NCBI GenBank assembly: GCA_017979445.1
Contig: CM030709.1
Coordinates: 4,816,001-4,880,000, forward strand
Direction: 5' to 3'
Source: Akebia trifoliata
Lineage: Eukaryota > Streptophyta > Magnoliopsida > Ranunculales > Lardizabalaceae
Length of the DNA: 64,000 bases
Each line of letters starts with the position of its first letter. Positions within the stretch are counted from its first letter, which is position 1. The translations under genes were made by a program, and so were the position numbers. A model generated the notes under the pieces. The model was given only the letters and a program-made list of their open reading frames with translations. It was not told where the DNA came from and searched no databases. Positions 60,001-64,000 of this stretch are shown here, piece after piece.

Positions 60001-61991
60001 ATGATTGCTAAATTATGTATTTTTTTTTTAACTTGCAGAAGACCTGTGCTATATGCCTGGGTACCATGAAACCAGGCCAGGGCCATGCCATCTTCACCGC
60101 AGAATGCTCACATGCCTTCCACTTCCACTGCATCGCTTCAAACGTGAAGCACGGAAACGAAGTATGCCCAGTTTGCAGAGCAAAATGGAAGGAAATTCCT
60201 TTCCAGGGTCCCACATTGGATCTGACCCATGGTAGGGCAAGAGTAAACCCCGTGAATTGGCCGCCCCAAGATGATGCTATGATGACTGTGGTACGTCGGC
60301 TTCCTCCTGCACGTTCACTCTCCAATCGGCACATTGCATCTCTCTTCCCTGCTAACGAGCCAAGTCTCTTCAATGATGATGAACCCTTGGACCACCACCA
60401 ACCTGAATTACCCGATAAATGCGCCTCCACAAGAGATGCTGCAGATAAAAACCCTATTAGAACTATGGAGATTAAAACATACACGGAAGTCTCAGCTGTT
60501 CAGCGGTCAACTTCACTAGAAAACTTCACTGTACTGATCCATCTCAAAGCTCCTGTTACAAGTTCTAGAAACAACCTGGGCGAAAGCCAGACTAATTTTC
60601 CATCGATCTCTCAAACTTGTCGTGCTCCGGTTGACCTCGTCACCGTGCTTGATGTCAGTGGCAGCATGGCAGGAACAAAGCTTGCCTTACTAAAGCGAGC
60701 AATGGGGTTTGTGATACAGAGTCTCGGTCCATCCGACCGGTTGTCGGTCATTGCATTCTCGTCCACTGCCCGCCGCCTTTTCCCTCTTCGTCGGATGACG
60801 GATTCTGGTCGGCAGCAAGCATTGCAAGCTGTAAATTCTCTGATGTCAAATGGTGGGACCAACATTGCAGAAGGCTTGAGAAAGGGTGCCAAGGTGATGG
60901 AGGAGCGGAGGGAGAAGAATCCCGTCGGCAGTATCATTCTGTTGTCTGATGGGCAAGACACATATACTGTAACTGGTCCCAACAGGGCGGCCCACACACG
61001 ATCTGATTCCCAATCCCTCCTTCGATTCTCTGGTCAGCGAAGTGGCAACTCCGCATCCCAGATTCCGGTCCATGCATTTGGGTTTGGTGCGGATCACGAT
61101 GCTGCCTCAATGCACTTGATTTCAGAGACTTCTGGTGGGACCTTCTCTTTCATAGAGGCTGAGGGTGTGATTCAGGATGCCTTTGCTCAGTGCATTGGTG
61201 GACTTCTTAGTGTGGTGGTTCAGGATCTGAAAGTGGAGATCGAGTGCGTTCTCCCTGACATACGTCTTGGTCCATTAAAAGCAGGAAGTTACGCAACACG
61301 AGTGATGAATGACGCACGGACGGGCCTTATCAATGTTGGGGATTTGTATGCAGATGAGGAGAGGGATTTTCTGGTATCAGTCAACGTTCCAGTCTGCAAT
61401 CCTAGCAACGAGACAGCATTGCTGAATGTGCGATGTGTCTACAAGGATCCTGTTTTGAACGAAGCCTTGACGTCAGAGGGCAAAGAAGTTAAGATCCAAC
61501 GGCCTGAATTTGTGGAAGAACGGGTGGTTTCAATAGAAGTTGACAGGCAGAGGAACCGTGTCCAAGCAGCAGAGGCCATGTCTGAGGCACGAACTGCAGC
61601 AGAGAGAGGTGACTTATCTGGTGGAATTTCAATCCTCGAGGGCTGTCGAAGGGTGTTGTCGGAAACAACATCTGCACAATCTGGTGATCGGCTCTGTGTT
61701 GCACTGGACGCTGAGCTGAAGGAAATGCAAGAGAGGATGGCGAACAGACACATGTACGAGGTGTCTGGGAGGGCATTTGTTCTATCAGGACTAAGCTCGC
61801 ATTCATGGCAAAGGGCGACAACACGTGGTGACTCGACTGATACATCAAGCATGGTTCATGCTTACCAGACCCCATCCATGGTTGACATGCTTGATCGATC
61901 GAGGACAGTATTCTTGGGCAGTGGTGGCCCATCACCTAAGCCTCCTGTTAGGCCCGCTCCATCATTTCTAGTCCAACCACAGCCGAGGTAA
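57100..61991 (+). CDS. vWA + RING-type E3 ubiquitin ligase (WAV3-related family), 2 exons, 731 aa
   Basis: The one intact gene. Exon 1 is 57100-57342, donor AAAG|GTTTGC. Exon 2 is 60039-61991, acceptor AACTTGCAG|AAG. Phase is 0. The start AGAAAATGGG has A at -3 and G at +4. Residues 1-81 begin MGSKWRKAKIALRSNLC and are then Ser/Pro-rich. A RING domain has Cys84, Cys87, Cys104, His106, His109, Cys112, Cys124 and Cys127. A von Willebrand A domain (about 280-465) has a complete metal site: DVSGS at 286-290, Thr355 and Asp385. The C-terminal region (about 590-650, EARTAAERGDLSGG) fits the Vwaint-type domain. Length is usual for the plant family that includes Arabidopsis WAV3, EDA40 and the At5g60710-like sister group. 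Those proteins are RING ubiquitin ligases; WAV3 members act in root gravitropism. The vWA domain presumably binds substrate. I cannot decide the clade without alignment. Confidence 0.95.
57343..60038 (+). other. Single 2.7-kb intron of the vWA-RING gene
   Basis: GT...AG intron separating the N-terminal Ser-rich exon from the RING exon; T-rich tract before the acceptor. Contains the foldback MITE 58309-58475. Open frames on either strand around 58500-58930 show no recognised domain. Long for a first intron in a compact genome, ordinary for a repeat-rich one. Confidence 0.9.
58309..58475. mobile_element. Intronic foldback MITE
   Basis: The left TTGAGGCTCCTCATCAACGT and the right TTGATGTAGAGCCTCAG are inverse; the arms continue as GACCATTGGGAT and ATCCCAACGGCC. 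The centre contains CCCTAGG and CTGATCTATAG. No coding capacity. Confidence 0.65.
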
Positions 61992-62127
61992 ACTATCCTC
62001 AAATTACATTTCATATTTTATTTACTACTGTTTATTTTAGTTTTGGGTGGGGGTATAAAGGAGAATTTTTTTGTTTTCTTGGGAGTGGTGTGGTTGGTTG
62101 GTGGGTAAATTTCCAGTCTTGTAAATG

Positions 62128-62133
62128 AATAAA
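62128..62133 (+). terminator. Poly(A) signal of the vWA-RING gene
   Basis: AATAAA lies 137 bp after the stop codon, preceded by TTGTAAATG, an arrangement typical of plant 3' ends. Cleavage would fall about 15-30 bp downstream. Confidence 0.6.
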
Positions 62134-62699
62134 AAATTGGGGAGAAGTGGAAAACTGGTTTTTTAGGGGGAGAGGTTTAAGGAGGGTTTATAACATTATC
62201 TCTATTTTATTTTTATTTTTTTGGTTGGGGGTAATGGGGGTTTACATTAAGAGAGAGGTTCTCTTTTGAGACACTTGGGATGCATTATTCACTTAATATA
62301 TAAATATATCAACTCTTGATTCTTTTTTTGATGATTATGTGTGTGTGTGTGTATTGTGCGCGCTCGCACGTGCTACTGGCTGGTATATTGGGCACCAGCG
62401 ATCAGTTTGGGTCAATGGATTGGATTTAAATCAAATCCCATTTTGTATATGTATATAATAATATAATGTCTTTCAATAAACAAATGCGAGTGAAGAATAT
62501 TAAAATCGTACCCTTAAGATTGAGTTGACTTTATTGAAACAACATTATATTTTCTTCAAGAAATTAAGATCGAAAAATGCAGGTTGATCAATTCTCTAGT
62601 ATGGGTCGTCTTCATTGGATTGGGTCCTTATCCGAACCAAAAGTGCCGTTTTGGAGTGACCTCAAGTTGAAAAGCATCTAATGGATCCTATCCAGGTTC
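62134..62699. other. Downstream intergenic, (GT)n
   Basis: (GT)n at 62338-62353 followed by GCGCGCTCGCACGTGC. Otherwise AT-rich without recognised features. Confidence 0.5.
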
Positions 62700-62965
62700 A
62701 TGCCAGTAAGTGCGATATATGAGGTTACAATCCAGAGGTCACTTCAAGCATTATTCTAACCTAAATCCTCAAATTCAAATGGACTCGTGCTGAAGTGACC
62801 TCAAGATTGGACCTCACACCGCACACCCTGACATGAAAATGCACAGGACTTGTAGGAAATTTTCACTCGTATCTCAATGAAAAGCATCTATGCTTTTTAA
62901 TTTCACTTTCACGTCGGGGTGTGCGATGTGAAGTCCAATCTTGTGGTCACTTGAGCATTATTCAA
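62700..62965. repeat. Foldback repeat with GAGGTCACTTCA motifs
   Basis: GAAGTGACCTCAAGATTGGA at about 62793 is inverted at about 62930 (TCCAATCTTGTGGTCACTTG), with CACACCGCACACCCTGACAT/GGGGTGTGCGATGTG inside. A direct partial copy starts at about 62706 (AAGTGCGATATATGAGGT). The same words occur in units A-C (10200, 17000, 34690), so the family is dispersed. Confidence 0.6.
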
Positions 62966-64000
62966 CTCAGATACCAAAGTTATGGGATTGTAAATGATCA
63001 TATTTTGGGTTTGGAGACTCGTCCATTCAAACATGCCAGGAGATTGACAATGATTAAGATTGCACCATTATAATGCAGGTGGACAAGAGACCATTTGGGC
63101 TGATTGGCAATCTACCAAGAGAACTTATATTGCCACACCAATTTGAGAATTAAATAGATGCCCAATTTTATCATAAAACTGATCAACTAGTCAGGATCTT
63201 CAAATCCTGATGGGTAAGATGTTATGAAGAGTGGTCCAATAACCTATCTTCAGTTTCTTCCTCGACCACTTAACAACTCTCATGGCAATCCCTTAAACTT
63301 GAACATTATGTCAAAAAAATATAAAATGATTATCCACACTTCAAACACCATATTTAATTTAATTATCTTGTATTTTACAAATATAAGTTGATGTGACAGA
63401 TGAGTTGTCGACTTGCAGGGTAGGGCTGTCAATGGATTTAATCAAACCCAAAGTCTAATCCATTGCAAAGAAAATCATCTGATTTTATAACTTGTAGGAT
63501 GATTCTGGGTTAATCATGTTTTGATCTGTGATAAAATGTTAGAAAGCATATACAAATTAACCCCATCTCCAATCTTCTTAAAGATTTTGTCTTCTTCAAC
63601 TTTTAAACCTCTAGAATAAGATACGATTTTTAGTGACGTACAATAATAGAATTTTGGATAGAAAAATTAAAGATCTATATAAAATATTGAAATTGATGAG
63701 ATTGAATAAATTTAAAATGATTTACTTCAAAGGTTAAAAGCTTGAAGAAGATGTCTAGTTTTGAAGAGGAAATCAATGAGTTTTTGTTTTTCGAAATAGA
63801 AACCTAAGAGAAGAGCATTTAAATTATTTTATATTAATCTTTCGTACAAAACATAGGTAATGGGGCAGAGACGGATTCATAGTGGGGGTACTTGCCTCCA
63901 CAATAATTTTCAAAGTCTATATAGATTAACGAGTTATTGCAACAAATATTAGTTGTGGATAAAAAATCTGTCACTATTGTCTCTAATAATAATTTTTTTT
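62966..64000. other. Intergenic with MITE end fragments
   Basis: TAGGGCTGTCAATGG at about 63421 is a left end of the hAT-like family seen at 108-508, but no right end was found. 63868-64000 matches the MITE at 51850-52060 and runs out of the window. No gene. Confidence 0.5.

Noticed and set aside
60008..60484. 158-codon frame opposite the RING exon, and other frames within 60053-61935
   Set aside because: Shadows of the strongly coding vWA-RING exon.

Overview
The window is nuclear DNA from a flowering plant. The evidence is one intron-containing gene for a plant-specific vWA+RING ubiquitin ligase, a Ty1/copia relic, tRNA-derived SINEs, and many MITEs typical of angiosperm intergenic DNA (Tourist-like, hAT-like, foldback), in an AT-rich background. 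I cannot name the species. No rRNA, functional tRNA, CRISPR or organellar genes were seen.

Layout. (1) 41-43495 is a degenerate tandem array of one intergenic unit of about 17 kb. Unit A is 41-12310 (distal part missing), unit B 12311-26320 (proximal part missing) and unit C 26321-43495 (complete). By eye the copies differ by roughly 10%. In the stretch I compared, B and C share differences against A, and they share one large insertion that A lacks. The B/C junction falls inside a copia gag relic. The units hold no intact gene. They hold dispersed AT-rich elements with (AAC)n/(GAT)n cores, a SINE, several MITE families, and a minus-strand gene fragment with good splice sites. Because the units are paralogous, several insertions have an empty site visible elsewhere in the window; two of these come with clean target-site duplications. 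(2) 42183-44990 is the copia relic (LTR-like leader, gag, protease, integrase; no reverse transcriptase). (3) 45000-56500 is gene-poor DNA with CACTA-like subterminal repeats, MITEs, a G-run, a 90-bp tandem repeat and more foldback elements. (4) 56567-62133 is the only convincing gene: TATA box, leader with two short upstream ORFs, two coding exons (57100-57342 and 60039-61991; 731 aa), a 2.7-kb intron and a poly(A) signal. (5) 62134-64000 is intergenic, with foldback repeats and MITE fragments.

The most unusual structure is a family of ~350-410 bp elements (13096, 23301, 23692, 46318, 55302, 55710). They have long terminal inverted repeats and four copies of a ~45-bp motif in alternating orientation, which would fold as two hairpins inside a larger hairpin. 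Every copy sits in or beside a (TA)n microsatellite. Two pairs lie back to back, separated only by (AT)n. Two insertion events are absent from paralogous units, so the family moved after the array formed. The insertion habit recalls rice Micron-type MITEs; the core architecture is what deserves a search.
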